Positions 10,918 through 21,711 of a stretch of DNA of 64,000 bases are shown piece by piece (the first letter of the stretch is position 1; each line of letters begins with the position of its first letter). The notes under the pieces were generated by a model. That model was not told the origin of the DNA. It worked only from the letters and a program-made list of their open reading frames with translations, and did no database searches. Where the stretch lies: contig NW_020654422.1 in assembly GCF_003589595.1 (NCBI RefSeq), positions 15,954,174 to 16,018,173 on the forward strand, read 5' to 3'. Both the position numbers and the translations under genes were made by a program. The DNA is from Hyposmocoma kahamanoa (lineage: Eukaryota > Arthropoda > Insecta > Lepidoptera > Cosmopterigidae).

Positions 10918-12249
10918 ATGGACGAAGAATACGATGCGATTGTCCTGGGCACTGGTCTCAAGGAGTGCATCATCAGTGGGATGCTCTCCGTCTCCGGCAA
11001 GAAGGTATTACACATTGATCGGAACAAGTACTATGGTGGTGAATCTGCGTCAATTACCCCGTTAGAGGAATTGTTCGCAAAGTTCAACGCACCGGCGCCG
11101 GACGAAACCTACGGTCGAGGTCGTGACTGGAATGTGGATTTGATCCCCAAATTTTTGATGGCGAACGGCCTTCTGGTGAAGCTGCTCATCCATACGGGCG
11201 TTACCCGTTATCTGGAATTCAAATCCGTAGAAGGCAGCTATGTCTACAAGGGTGGTAAGATCTCAAAGGTACCGGTCGATCAGAAAGAAGCACTCGCTTC
11301 CGACCTCATGGGCATGTTTGAAAAGAGGCGTTTCCGTAATTTCTTGGTGTACGTCCAGGATTTCCAGGAAGACGACACCAAAACCTGGAAAGATTTTGAT
11401 CCGAGCACTGCCAACATGCAGTCTTTGTACGACAAATTTGGGCTGGATAAGAATACCCAAGACTTTACAGGTCATGCTTTGGCCCTCTACCTCAATGATA
11501 ATTACCTCCAGCAGCCTGCTATCGAAACCATCCGCCGCATCAAGTTATACTCGGACTCTCTGGCACGATATGGAAAATCGCCGTACTTATACCCCATGTA
11601 TGGTTTAGGTGAGCTGCCTCAGGGTTTTGCTCGTCTCTCGGCTATCTATGGAGGAACGTACATGTTGGACAAGCCTATTGATGAGATTGTGCTTGGCGAA
11701 GGTGGCAAAGTAGTGGGTGTACGCTCCGGTCAGGAGATTGCTAAATGTAAGCAGGTGTACTGTGACCCCAGCTATGTTCCTGATAGAGTTCGTAAGAAGG
11801 CACAGGTTATTCGCTGCATTTGCCTATTAGACCATCCTATTGCAAACACTAAGGATGCTCTTTCCACTCAAATTATTATTCCCCAGAAACAGGTTGGCAG
11901 GAATTCTGATATCTATGTATCTCTGGTGTCTTACACACACCAGGTTGCTGCTAAAGGATGGTTCATTGCAATGGTGTCTACCACAGTTGAAACAAATGAC
12001 CCTGAGACTGAGATCAAACCTGGCTTGGACCTCCTGGGCTCTATCCGACAGAAGTTTGTGAGTGTATCCGACTACTATGAGCCTACAGATGATGGCAGTC
12101 AGAGCAAAATTTTCATTTCCGAGTCTTACGATGCTACCTCTCATTTTGAGACTACTTGCTTAGATGTTCTTAAGATTTACAAGCGTGGTACTAATGAAGA
12201 CTTTGACTTCTCCAAAGTGAAGGTTGAGTTAGGAGAGGAAGAACAGTGA
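10918..12249 (+). CDS. Gdi: Rab GDP-dissociation inhibitor, intronless and complete
   Basis: GDI extracts GDP-bound, prenylated Rab GTPases from membranes and keeps them soluble for recycling in vesicle traffic. The single frame encodes 443 residues, the usual length for animal GDIs. It opens [18 protein letters not shown], the dinucleotide-fold-like start shared by GDI and REP proteins, followed by [16 protein letters not shown] (about 30-45). The region around 104-150 ([17 protein letters not shown] to [11 protein letters not shown]) is the second conserved block and part of the Rab-binding platform. [21 protein letters not shown] (about 227-247) is the third block. No FAD cofactor is expected in this family. 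The frame is undamaged. The lack of any intron is notable, because vertebrate GDI genes have many. Confidence 0.97.
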   Translation: MDEEYDAIVLGTGLKECIISGMLSVSGKKVLHIDRNKYYGGESASITPLEELFAKFNAPAPDETYGRGRDWNVDLIPKFLMANGLLVKLLIHTGVTRYLEFKSVEGSYVYKGGKISKVPVDQKEALASDLMGMFEKRRFRNFLVYVQDFQEDDTKTWKDFDPSTANMQSLYDKFGLDKNTQDFTGHALALYLNDNYLQQPAIETIRRIKLYSDSLARYGKSPYLYPMYGLGELPQGFARLSAIYGGTYMLDKPIDEIVLGEGGKVVGVRSGQEIAKCKQVYCDPSYVPDRVRKKAQVIRCICLLDHPIANTKDALSTQIIIPQKQVGRNSDIYVSLVSYTHQVAAKGWFIAMVSTTVETNDPETEIKPGLDLLGSIRQKFVSVSDYYEPTDDGSQSKIFISESYDATSHFETTCLDVLKIYKRGTNEDFDFSKVKVELGEEEQ

Positions 12250-12668
12250 ACACACCTTATTATTTATATGTATATTGCTTGTTAATTTTAATATTTGTTC
12301 ATAAAATAATCTGGCAAACAATAATTTTCATTAAGGTGTATTGGGTAAAGATTTATATGAGAGCTTAGATGTAATGCAGTAGACAATGTATTTGTGCAAT
12401 GTGCCCCCTCTGTGAATTCAATAAGGAATTATTTTTTTATTTACCAAAAATACACAATATGTAATATTGTTGTTCTAGGGGATGTATTCCTTATATAAGA
12501 TTGCTTTTATTCTTATTTTTAAGTATACAACAGTGATCTGCACAAGTGGTATTGCATCATAAAATATGCATTCCATTTTCGGTACATACTTTGACCCTGT
12601 AACCATATCATACTTGTAATGTCGAAATTATGAATGCTCATTATACCTGTATGTTGTGTAAGATCATA

Positions 12669-12674
12669 AATAAA
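12669..12674 (+). terminator. Poly(A) signal of Gdi
   Basis: An AATAAA hexamer sits 420 bases after the Gdi stop and is followed by a T-rich run around 12692-12701, the usual arrangement for cleavage and polyadenylation. It implies a 3' UTR of about 440 bases. Confidence 0.6.
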
Positions 12675-12900
12675 GTTATACTGAAAAAGAGATTTTTATT
12701 TTTTACCATGTGAAGAAGACTTGTCTAAAAATGTACTTTTTTTTAAAATAAAGCTAACCAATAAAATTTAATTAAAATTTTAAGTAAAAGATGTGGTATA
12801 ATATGAAACAAATTATTTGCATTAATTCTGGTAACTAGATATTCTATATTACTCACATATTGGATATTACATTTCACAAGTGTATTTACAAGTTTCCAAT

Positions 12901-12906
12901 TTTATT
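12901..12906 (-). terminator. Poly(A) signal of AASDH
   Basis: On the minus strand AATAAA begins 7 bases after the TGA stop (12915-12913). If used, the 3' UTR would be only some 20-40 bases. Further weak A/T-rich signals exist downstream, so a longer form is possible. Confidence 0.5.
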
Positions 12907-12912
12907 AAATTA

Positions 12913-13296
12913 TCATGATGTAACACATAGAAGTGAATACAAGAAATCATTTCGACATCCAATAAAAATGTAATCTTTATAAGTAGCTGGTGATGAGAAA
13001 GTTTCACTTGGCAAGTGGAATTCTAACAAAACCGTGCCGTTTTCAGCTGTGATAATACATAACCGTCCATTGTTTGAAGCAGCTATTAGCAGACTGTCGT
13101 TGAGACCACAGGGCGTAGAATAAATTGCCGAACTTAGTTCTGTCTTCCACTGTAATACAGGTAGACAATTCTTTACACGTATACTGTACACATTGTTATC
13201 GTGACATCCGAACACCATTTGCCATTTCATTTTTTCCACTTCTGTGATGTAGAATGAAGAGAACACATTACCCTTTGCTCCCAAATAACTCCAAAT
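12913..13296 (-). CDS. AASDH: AASDH exon 6 (residues 846-972), last propeller blades and stop
   Basis: The acceptor is TTATTCACAG|ATTTGG. It encodes three blade-like units with GCHDNNVYSI, AASNNGRLCIITAENG and FIGCRNDFLYSL, then stop TGA. Glycine and asparagine turns follow the propeller pattern. Confidence 0.87.
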   Translation of the reverse strand: MWSYLGAKGNVFSSFYITEVEKMKWQMVFGCHDNNVYSIRVKNCLPVLQWKTELSSAIYSTPCGLNDSLLIAASNNGRLCIITAENGTVLLEFHLPSETFSSPATYKDYIFIGCRNDFLYSLLCVTS

Positions 13297-16200
13297 CTGT
13301 GAATAATGAAAAAGTTTATAGCAAACAAACGTTTTGACTTGCAACTGTCACCATACGATGGCGCAAACTGCTTTCGCGGGATAAAATTAGGTACTTGAAA
13401 TATGTATTATATGTATAACGTCAGAAATTTACGTAAAGGCTGGTTCACTAGTGCAGCAGCACTCTTAAATACCGAATTAATTAAACGATTTTCTGCGAAC
13501 ATATGACTTATACCACAGCAATATGCTTATAACCCTCGCAGGACTATTTTACCAGGACAACATAAACAAAAATTTTTGTTCTCTGACTTTTAATAATTCA
13601 TCAGAATGTTGCTTTCATTCATACAAAAATTACAGTATTTAGAAATAGATGGCCCTAAACGGTGATAACTCTACGCGGTAACGCTAGCGGGGATGGTCAA
13701 CATAATGTCAGCCAACATACGTCACTGCTGAACGTAGACCTCCTCCAAAGAACGCCACAACGGTCGAGCTACATGCTGCTCGCATCCAGCGGATTTCCGA
13801 AACCTTCGCCAGGTATGTATGGTGTACATACCTTTATCCCTTTTTCTACAGTTCTACAGTGTATTTCTCCGTTGACCTCGGCAAAAACGACATATTTATC
13901 ATTGTCGTATAGGGCGGGGCTGGCAAAAACAGGGCTGCTGAGCGTGGTGCGCCACGCGACCATGTTAGATGCCGTATTGATGCTCGCACACGTGCCTGAC
14001 AACGTCCCCGTTAGAACGTATTTGTTTTTAGCTAGCACCAAATCGGCAGAAATGGGTTGTTCCGATATTACAAATCCATACTTCACTGCTCCTGTCTATA
14101 AAGAAAAGTATCGCTAATTACCGTACTCTTTTAAGAAAAACATCTACAAGTGCTGAGGCGTAGTTACTAAAAAAATTATTGTTCTTAATCTTAGTTATAT
14201 TATTTTCATTATATCAACTACATTTACACGAAACTACATTTTTTTAAATATCTACAATCATTGGCCATGCTATAAGTAAATTTTGTGAGCAATTTTCGCG
14301 TTTAAGGGCGACGTAGCTACTGCTTCAGTCTCTCTTAGTCATCAAACACGTGCATTTGTTTAAGTCTCCTGATGTATAATATATCATCAACCAGTGCTTT
14401 CGCGAGAGGATTCGGATGAGTATTGAGGCGAACACTGCGATTCTTCGACAATCGTTGGAATCTCCAGGATTTCAGTGTTTGTGGTGTATGATGTGGCAAC
14501 ACTACGATAGTTTCAAGGATGTTGTTTTCGACTCTTTGAAGGCGTTAGATATGTATGGACTCTGATGATAACTGCCTCTGTGCTGGTCTGCCACGCAGAG
14601 ATCCCGGATTCGTTCCCGGGCCGCGGGACAAATATTTTTATGGCCTACATTTATTTCTCTCGTGAGTTTGGGTGTAATTTGTGGTTGTCTATGTGTGTGT
14701 ACATGTCACCCGCGATACAGCATTTTATTTTATTTTCATTATTATTATTTTTGGATTTTGAGGCAGTGGCCCATAACTGAATGACATAAAGCCAAGTAGC
14801 TAAAATCTACAAATAAAAAAAAAACATTTCAGCTAAGTAACAAGTACATTAAAAAGGGTATACCATAAAATCAAGTTTCCGAATAATTCCGTCATATGAT
14901 GCCACATATACAAAGTCATCGCAAACTGTTGCTTTGCTCTTTATCATACTTCCAATATTAACTTGCCACTTCTCTTCGCCGGTTTCAATGACAAAGCACA
15001 TGACAGTGCCGTCGTACGCGCCAACAATCCCACATGGTGTTCGCGTGGGATCTTGGTTGTAGCAGAAAATAGCTGCCTCCACTCGCGCTTTCAGCCGTAT
15101 CATGCATTGCACGACACCACTCAAGACGTCGATCGCCACAATTCTCCCTGAATGACTACCCACGCATACGTATAAATTACTGGAAAAAACAATTAAGTAT
15201 ATTAAATTTCGTAACTGAAAAAAACAAGCTTGTGCATGGATTCAGTTAGGCTGACACTGGTATTGCCATAAAAAAGAACCAGATAGGAAAATTGTATTTC
15301 CATTTTCATCAGCATTCAGGTCACTGTAAAAACCAATAAGCAGTACTATAGTACAATAATCTAATTGTGTGCTTCATGTCGAGTATGGTACGCCCATTTC
15401 GTGTTTTTTTTGTTACAATTTCATTTTCGATGAAACAAAATAGGTTTTACAGGCAACTTACTGATCTGTTTGTAGTAGAGTCGGCGACGCGTCAACACAT
15501 TTATTAGTGTTATATGTCCATAAAATAACTATCTGTGGAGATATGACTGTAGCTGAATTTTTTTTATGGGATGTGCGGTCCACACCGCTACTTACTGACT
15601 CTGATGCTACCCTCTTTAGTGTTTTCATATCTCTATTAAGTACTTTATGTTTTGCTGTATTCTTGTTAATGTCTTTTCTAATCTCTTCCATAACTAGACT
15701 AATGGATTTCATAGGAGTCATTAAATGTGGTAACAGACATCTGCCAAAACAAGCATTGATCTGCGACAGCTTATTACAAAGACTAACAGCCAGGAAAGAG
15801 GTGCCACCAAGCGAGAAGAAATCTTTGTCTTTTATGTCATCATATGTAAATCTTTGAGAAAGGTGGTCTCTAAGTTCCATTAAAAATGTAGCTTTTAAGC
15901 TGTTGAATGTTACAGGGCAATCTAATCTATCGAATGATTTTGTGACAAGAGCCCTTGTTATCTTTCCATGTGCATTAGTGGGCAGGTTATTAACTCTGAT
16001 AATTTTGTCAGGCCAGTGTCTATCATCAAGCTTACATTTCAAAAAGTCTGATAAATTCTGGCTGCTGAAAGTTTCTGAAGAGAAATAAACAACTAGTAGT
16101 CTAGGCTTTGGCATCCAAATACAGGAGCAGGCTTTGATTCTTGGACAGTGCATAGCAATGCTCTCAATAAATTGCAAGTTGATTTTGTATCCAAATCTCT

Positions 16201-17655
16201 TAATAATGTCATCAGTGCGCCCTCTATAATATATTGTGCCATTTTGTATTTCACCAACATCTCCAGTATCCACAAACTTCAATGAGTTTTTTTCATCACC
16301 AAATGATTTTTGGTTTAGAATAACACAATTTCTAGTTTTACTAGCTGAAATGGTAACATTTGTTATTAATGATCATTATATCACTTTCTACAAGAAAAGT
16401 AATTCTACCTATATAATGTATTCATATACTTGCCCAATATGATTTTCCTAGTTGTGCTGTTGCTGCTGTCATTACTAGGTTTTAATACAACTTGTGTCTC
16501 TGAAAGACAATTTCCAAGAGGCACTTCTCTATCTGTCATGACCTTATCAAGGTCCAGCTCTGCTGCACATGCCCAACAGGACATTTCTGTTACTCCATAT
16601 AAAGTAAATATCCTAGTTTTATTCTCTTTGTCTTTCAACTGCTTTAATCTGTTCAAACCATTCAGTGGTTCTCCACCAAGTGCTAAAATTTTGAGTGGAG
16701 ATTTTGATTTCAGTAGTTTTTTGATGCTAGAATTTGGAAGTTGTAAAAATTTTGAAGGTGTTGTTTGCCATATTGTAATTGCATGCTCCTTGTGTTTCCT
16801 ATGGTGAGGAATTAAAACATCAACAATCTCAGGGGCAATAAGCAGTGAGGCCCCATTCATGCATGCCAGCAGTATTTCAATCATTGACGGATCAAATGTT
16901 AGTGGTGTAGAAAAGTAAATAACATCGTGAGGTAATATTTGGAACATTTTGGTGAGATCATCAATATTGGGTTGTATGCTGTTTATTGGCACTTGTATTT
17001 TTTTTGGGTCCCCCGTGCTGCCTGAAGTCATGGCTACAAAGGAGTAACCTATTTGCTTATACAGTTGCTCTGTTGGTGAGGTGTAGTTATAGAAGCTAAT
17101 ACAGAAGCCAAATACTGTTATGACTTTGTCAGGCACTCTACAAAGCACATTGGATACAGAATTAATTTCATCTTTGAAAATGGAAATAATCAAAGAGAAT
17201 TTCATGTCTCGTGCAATGTTGTCAATATCTTGTGATGGATCTAGGAACATGAAACTATCACAGCATTTGTGGGCCCTGGAAATAGAAGGAGTATTTACAC
17301 ACCAAAAGACATTCCACTTCTTCCAGTAACTTAAACAATAAATAATGTATGTTGTTTGGGGTTTCAGACTTGCTAGGTGTATAACAGATAGAGCCCTCTA
17401 GAGATTATTAGATAAAGATACTTACGCAGCAATAACACATGGTACTATCATATTAGTCTTTGAAACCAATCCAATAATACTTTTGCTGCATTGGAATTGT
17501 TGTAGACTCTGTGCAATGTACTCGCACACGCCATACATTTCAGAATAAGTGTAACATTTGTATTCATCGTTGCTGTAAACTCTTACGGCGTTATTTGAAG
17601 GATATTTCCCGCAGGTTTTCACGAATGTGTCGTAATAGCCTCGAGTGAACTTCAT
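12913..17655 (-). CDS. AASDH: Beta-alanine-activating enzyme (AASDH / ACSF4 family), complete six-exon gene
   Basis: AASDH-family proteins adenylate an amino acid, reported as beta-alanine, and load it on their own phosphopantetheine arm; the final acceptor is not settled. Coding segments read on the minus strand are 17655-17426, 17275-16430, 16340-15462, 15179-14864, 14095-13832 and 13296-12913. All have GT/AG borders and compatible phases (2, 2, 2, 0, 0), giving 2919 bases and 972 residues, somewhat shorter than human AASDH (about 1100). Domain order is AMP-binding (1 to about 490), carrier (about 510-570), linker, and PQQ-type beta-propeller (about 640-972). Catalytic motifs are intact: TSGSTGDPK at 160-168, LYGVTE at 302-307, TGD at 384-386 and Lys485. 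The propeller separates it from insect Ebony, which also activates beta-alanine but lacks it. Confidence 0.9.
13832..14095 (-). CDS. AASDH: AASDH exon 5 (residues 758-845), propeller blades
   Basis: The acceptor is TCTTTATAG|ACAGG. It contains YVLTGTLSGTCASINTAS and the repeat-like SSPVFASPALYDNDKYVVFA with NGEIHC, typical of PQQ-like blades. It ends ATAAAG|gtatgt, phase 0, exactly 88 codons. Confidence 0.85.
14096..14863 (-). other. AASDH intron 4 with an antisense tRNA-derived SINE
   Basis: This is the longest intron of the gene (768 bases). It has normal GT and AG ends and holds a family B SINE on the opposite strand at about 14572-14760. Nothing else is recognised. Confidence 0.75.
14572..14760 (+). 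mobile_element. Family B tRNA-derived SINE copy
   Basis: Family B opens with GCCTCCGTGGCC, has a pol III B box GGTTCGATTCC and a body GAGTTTGGGTGTAATTTG then GTGGTTGTCTATGTGTG. Here the B box is mutated (GGATTCGTTCCCGG) and the A-box side is degraded. The 3' end is replaced by a TTTTATT-rich tail. Its orientation opposes the host gene. Confidence 0.75.
14864..15179 (-). CDS. AASDH: AASDH exon 4 (residues 652-757), first propeller blades
   Basis: The acceptor is TTTTTTCCAG|TAAT. Repeats of the form (V/A)GSHSGRIVAIDVLSG and GAYDGTVMCFVIETGEEKW are characteristic PQQ-type beta-propeller blades. The exon ends TTTATG|gtatac, phase 0. Confidence 0.85.
15462..16340 (-). CDS. AASDH: AASDH exon 3 (residues 359-652), hinge, carrier domain and linker
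   Basis: A TTTCAG lies at 16350-16345, but only the next AG, four bases further on (CTAG|T), keeps frame with exon 2. The exon contains TGD (384-386), RTDDIIKRFG (400-409), the HGKITR block with catalytic Lys485, and the carrier-domain attachment motif SLGGTSFLA with Ser540. The tail after about 570 is a low-complexity linker leading to the first propeller strand. The donor is ACAGATCA|gtaagt. Confidence 0.87.
16430..17275 (-). CDS. AASDH: AASDH exon 2 (residues 77-359), adenylation core
   Basis: The acceptor is TATTTCCAG|GGCC. The exon carries the phosphate-binding loop TSGSTGDPK (160-168), the LTFDP segment (202-206), ILALGGEPL (273-281) and LYGVTE (302-307), which contacts the adenine. 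It ends GGGCAA|gtatatg, a weaker donor, phase 2. Confidence 0.87.
17426..17655 (-). CDS. AASDH: AASDH exon 1 (residues 1-77)
   Basis: The exon encodes the N-terminal part of the adenylation domain, including TYSEMYGVCEYIAQSL, which matches the early helix of acyl-adenylate enzymes. It starts at ATG 17655 and ends GCTGC|gtaagta, phase 2. No upstream in-frame extension with domain homology is apparent. Confidence 0.85.
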
Positions 17656-18600
17656 TATTACAATTTTGACTTATCTTCTAATACCTAACAAAAATTTATA
17701 CGTAAACCAAAACAGTACAATTATTACACCAATAAAATTCACTTATGTTGTTACACTGGTGAGTCCATGTTTTTTAGTTCAATTTCAATTTTTACTAATA
17801 GTAAACAAAATTATTTTCTACAATATGTCAATGTCAACCAGATTTTTATAACCTTCGTTCCGCATGGAACAGGCGAAGGTCAGAGACCATACTGCCAAGT
17901 CATTACTTTCAGCGACTGTCAACCACATGTCAACTTAAGGTTTTTTTTAAGGTGCAGGAATAAACCTAGGTTGCTAGGAATAATTAAAGGGTTTAACTTG
18001 AACCAATAATTTATTCTTAGTTATTCTATTAAATCGCATTTTTCAATTAGGTTATTGTAAAAATTTTCCGGTTTCATAAGTAAGTTGGATGTTTTATTTA
18101 AGTAGCGGACCAGTGAGTAAAAATAAATTGTATTAATTACATTTTTTAAATATACCAAATTAAAATAACCCGAAAAAGAACCTATGTATGATGAGATGAC
18201 ATTTCGACATAAGGAGACGTTTCTTTTTACACAGTTGATCAAATCTATCACTGTAAAAGATCATATTGTGCGTATATTTTCAATTTGATTTGTATGACAA
18301 ACTCTACATAATGTTCAATGTCCATTTTTTGAATGTTTTCTTGAAATTAGACCCTACATCGTAACATAAAGCACAACAAGATAATATGAAAACGTTCATG
18401 TTTCGATACTTTACTTGATTTAAAATTATAAAAAAAATATTAAAGGGTTCTGTAGAGTTCTTCCGGTCTACCGAATTCAGTCCTGTATTAAAACTAAATA
18501 AACTAAACTGTTAGCGTTGATCTGAACAGGATGTTGAGTTGTCTGTCTAGGACAACTTACCAAACATTGCGCAGAGGCTCTGCGGCGGAGTTGACCTAAA
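17656..18600. other. Divergent spacer between AASDH and NELL
   Basis: This AT-rich DNA has no gene. It should contain the AASDH promoter near 17660-17800, but no TATA box is convincing. An open frame on the minus strand at 18021-18251 has no features of a gene. Confidence 0.45.
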
Positions 18601-18889
18601 ACGTGTTCGGTAAATGAACGGGTCCAATCAATTAGGGGCGGTCAGCGATCCGCCGGAAAAGAGGGCAGCGCGCGCGCTCTCGTTGGAAAGCCAGGAAGCG
18701 GGTGCGGGGCAGCACGGCGGGCAGCGGGGGCGGCGCCTCGACTCGGGGGTGCGTGTGGCGCGCATCGATCGCGCGCGCTGCCGGCCACAGCCGCGGCCGC
18801 CGCCGTGCCACTCCACCGACCCGTTACCCATACCCGCCAGTCCGCCGGGGCGGCCGGCGAGAGCGCGCGTGTGATGCGCTGCCGCTGAC
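18601..18889 (+). promoter_or_regulatory. CpG-rich 5' region of the NELL gene
   Basis: About 250 bases from 18640 are dense in C, G and CpG against an AT-rich background, with overlapping open frames on both strands that I take as composition artefacts. They fit a CpG-rich promoter or 5' UTR. A five-codon upstream frame, ATG CGC TGC CGC TGA (18874-18888), ends one base before the main ATG. A longer frame from 18614 ends at 18874. Both could dampen translation. Confidence 0.5.
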
Positions 18890-18953
18890 ATGGCCGGCGC
18901 TCGGCCGCTCGTGGCCGCCTGCTGCTGCTGGTGGTGGCTGACAATTGCAGCCG
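18890..18953 (+). CDS. Nell: NELL-type secreted protein, exon 1 (signal peptide)
   Basis: NELL proteins are secreted multidomain glycoproteins (laminin-G/thrombospondin N-terminal-like domain, VWC and EGF repeats) that signal in nervous tissue and skeleton in vertebrates. This exon encodes 21 residues plus one base: a basic start (AGARPL) and a hydrophobic run (VAACCCWWWLTIAA), a signal peptide. The donor is GCAGCCG|gtaagta, phase 1, which matches the exon 2 acceptor phase and completes an alanine codon. Cysteine and tryptophan triplets in the core are unusual. The start is set by the signal peptide and by phase agreement across an intron of about 34 kb. Confidence 0.75.
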
Positions 18954-19844
18954 GTAAGTATCACAAAGTCTACTTCAGAACTTTATGTCCACTCCATCAA
19001 TAGATTCGTCCACCGTTGTGGCCCACTCAACGACTGATTGAGTTAATTCTTGAGTTTTCACGATTTTCTTTTTGCATGATTTTAGCAAGTTTTCTTGTAG
19101 GTTTTCTAGGAACACGGGTGTGCGTGTACTACCTTGCTGACTGGATATCACCCTTCGTAGAGCCCTGTCGCGTTATGACGACGCCGGGGGTTCAAGTTTA
19201 ATTGTATTACACAAATCGATCCCTCGTGGCTTTGATTTTTTCCGGCGTTTATCCTTTGCGATGGTCGGATGACTTGAAAACTTTTATACGTATCTCAGAT
19301 TAAATAACGATTTCATTTATCATTAATTTGTTACTTTACATATTTACAGTGTAGTTTAATTAGCGATGTATCTAAGTTTTTACGTGCCCAACTATGTCGA
19401 GTTTCTCGTTTTTTAATTCAGTGCTCAATGCCCTACAATCTTTTGATTTATCCTATTTTCCGAAACCACATATAATGAACCCATATTGTACTTTTAAATG
19501 AGGTTAGCGCAAGGGTGTATGCAGTGTGATATTTGCCGCATCCGCAGCACACGCCTTGGGGTTGTCTCCAGCCGGCACATCGACGTCCTTGGTAGTTACG
19601 TAACGTGCGACTAACATCTGCGTAAATATTGATCATAATCGCGCCACACGACCATCCAAGACCTGGCCAAGATATGCAGTTTACATATGTTTACCAATTC
19701 ACGTAAAAATCGTACTTTTTTAAATAAAGTGTAATAATTTACACATTTGTAACACGTGAATTTAGGGACTGACGATTTCTATATATTTGTATTTACTAAT
19801 TGGTAAGATAGTACATGCGAAAACTAAATTCTTGATAATTTTTA

Positions 19845-20146
19845 ATAGCAGTAGAGCTCCTTGTGATAGGATTCACCCAGGAAAATACTGCCATCTTATC
19901 TATTTCGGCGTCAAGCAGTAAAGTGAGCATTACTGCGATCCGGTTTTGAAGGGTGCTGGTGAAATCACAAGAGCATGGGACTTGTCAACTTATGTTTCGT
20001 GGTGACGGGCACAGTGGCAGTGCCCCACTGATCTTTGTTATTTAAACGTGTGAGTGGCACTGCGACTGTTATGAATAAGCGTGTCGCTTGTCACCAGAGG
20101 TACGACTTGTTCGTCCCGTCATATAATATCATGAAATAAAAAACTA
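19845..20146 (+). repeat. Family A element, near full length
   Basis: The copy runs from AGCAGTAGAGCTCCTTGTG to an A-rich end after ATATCATG. The internal hairpin arms are near 20012 to 20064. It matches copy 33-325 in order of landmarks and in the 3' A-rich tail. Confidence 0.75.
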
Positions 20147-21711
20147 ATAATGTTTATCGGTTGGTTGATTCTGGATCTTCATCAATGAAATTAAAAGACA
20201 AGCTAAAATGTAAATACGTGTCCTTTAATCGTACCTACTTACATAAAAATTGCTTTCTTGAATACGTTTTTCATATAAAAGATTTCAACTAAATCGTACT
20301 TAATGTTGCTGTAGCAAATACTATTTACACTTTTTACGAGGTTATGTGTGTACTGTGTTTATTAAAATGATAATGGATTTGAATTTCGCGTGCAGTTACA
20401 AAGTTGCATCTAAACCTTAATTTAACTTACTTTGAAGAGTTATGTCAGCAAAGTTATTTAAAATAGATACGTAATATTATTGGCTAAGGTGTATTTATGT
20501 AACATAAAAAAGTGTAACTAATTTATCTAATTTGGTTCTAAAATTTGGGATTCCTGGACATTAACATTCTCAGTACATTAAGTATATTTACATTCTTCTA
20601 TTTAAGGTTCAGTATTATTAATCGTGTAAATGTTTTCTAAATATTTGTAGTGGAAGTACGATAGACCAACAAAATCGAAAAACATTATCAAAGTGGAGCA
20701 TCAGCGGAAAACGTTGCCATTTCCTATGGACATTTGTCAATTTCTGTCTTTTTTGAATATACATTTGGTGCAAGCTTTATTTTAGACAATTAATAAAACA
20801 TGTCTTTTTTATCGTCTTGGTGAATAATAAAATATAGAGATTTAGAGAGCTTACTAACATCCACAAAAGAGATTATGAGCATACAGCAATTATCTGTACG
20901 TAACAAAAGGGCATACAGTTTACTTTTAGATTATAAATGCTTAACACAGAATGCTCTAAAGATATTTATTTCCATAAATACATTTACGTTAATAGAACAA
21001 ATTCTTATACGCAATATGTGTAATTCTGAAAGTAAAAAAAATAAATTGATGGAGTTTTCTTGTAACTGTATGTGGACGCCCGCCGCCCGCCTTACGTAAG
21101 CTCTGGCTCATTGAATTTCTATTACCCCGGTTTGGCGCGGTAGCTCCACTGCCTTTCCTTCGCTTACCCTATCTCACGCCTAACGACTGCGATTTTCGTC
21201 TCCGGGGCACAATTCGCTTTTCGGAACCCCATTTGTATTTCTTATCTCATTTCATTTCATTTACTTCAATGTAACAAATATTTCAGAATATTTATATACT
21301 CGAACCAAAGCAACGTTCGATGATAAATGTGATGTTTAAAAATTCCTTCACATTAGGCAACAGAATGCATGGAGAATGTGTTTCGGAATATTCGATTTTG
21401 TAGTCATTTGATAAACAGAAAAAGGTTTTTCTTTTATAATGGTCATTACAATAGGTTTTTACAACTTTCGGGCAGGAAAATTGTCTTTAAATGAAAAGTC
21501 TTTAAGCTGACACTTCTTACATTCTCATCTGCCTAGTACATAGGGCGCACTATAAGTTTCCGGAACTGGCCACTTACATAAACAATATTTAAAAAGTAAT
21601 TACAATATTTGAAAATGGAACTCTTTGGCTGTAGAATACAGTTTGTTTCATCTGACTCTCACCTGTTTTTACACTGTGACGTCATTTTAGAAATTGGTTG
21701 TCTACATCACC

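Larger units (their letters stand above)
12250..12912. other. Convergent 3' ends of Gdi and AASDH
   Basis: The interval holds the Gdi 3' UTR and the space between the two convergent genes. It is AT-rich with no frame of interest. An AATAAA on the plus strand is at 12669-12674, and one on the minus strand at 12906-12901. Confidence 0.6.

Noticed and set aside
12913..17655. Alternative identity as Ebony (beta-alanyl amine synthase)
   Set aside because: The C-terminus is a PQQ-type propeller, which Ebony lacks, so AASDH fits better.
18614..18944. Arg/Ala/Pro-rich open frames on both strands
   Set aside because: They arise from CpG-rich composition next to the NELL start and have no domain.
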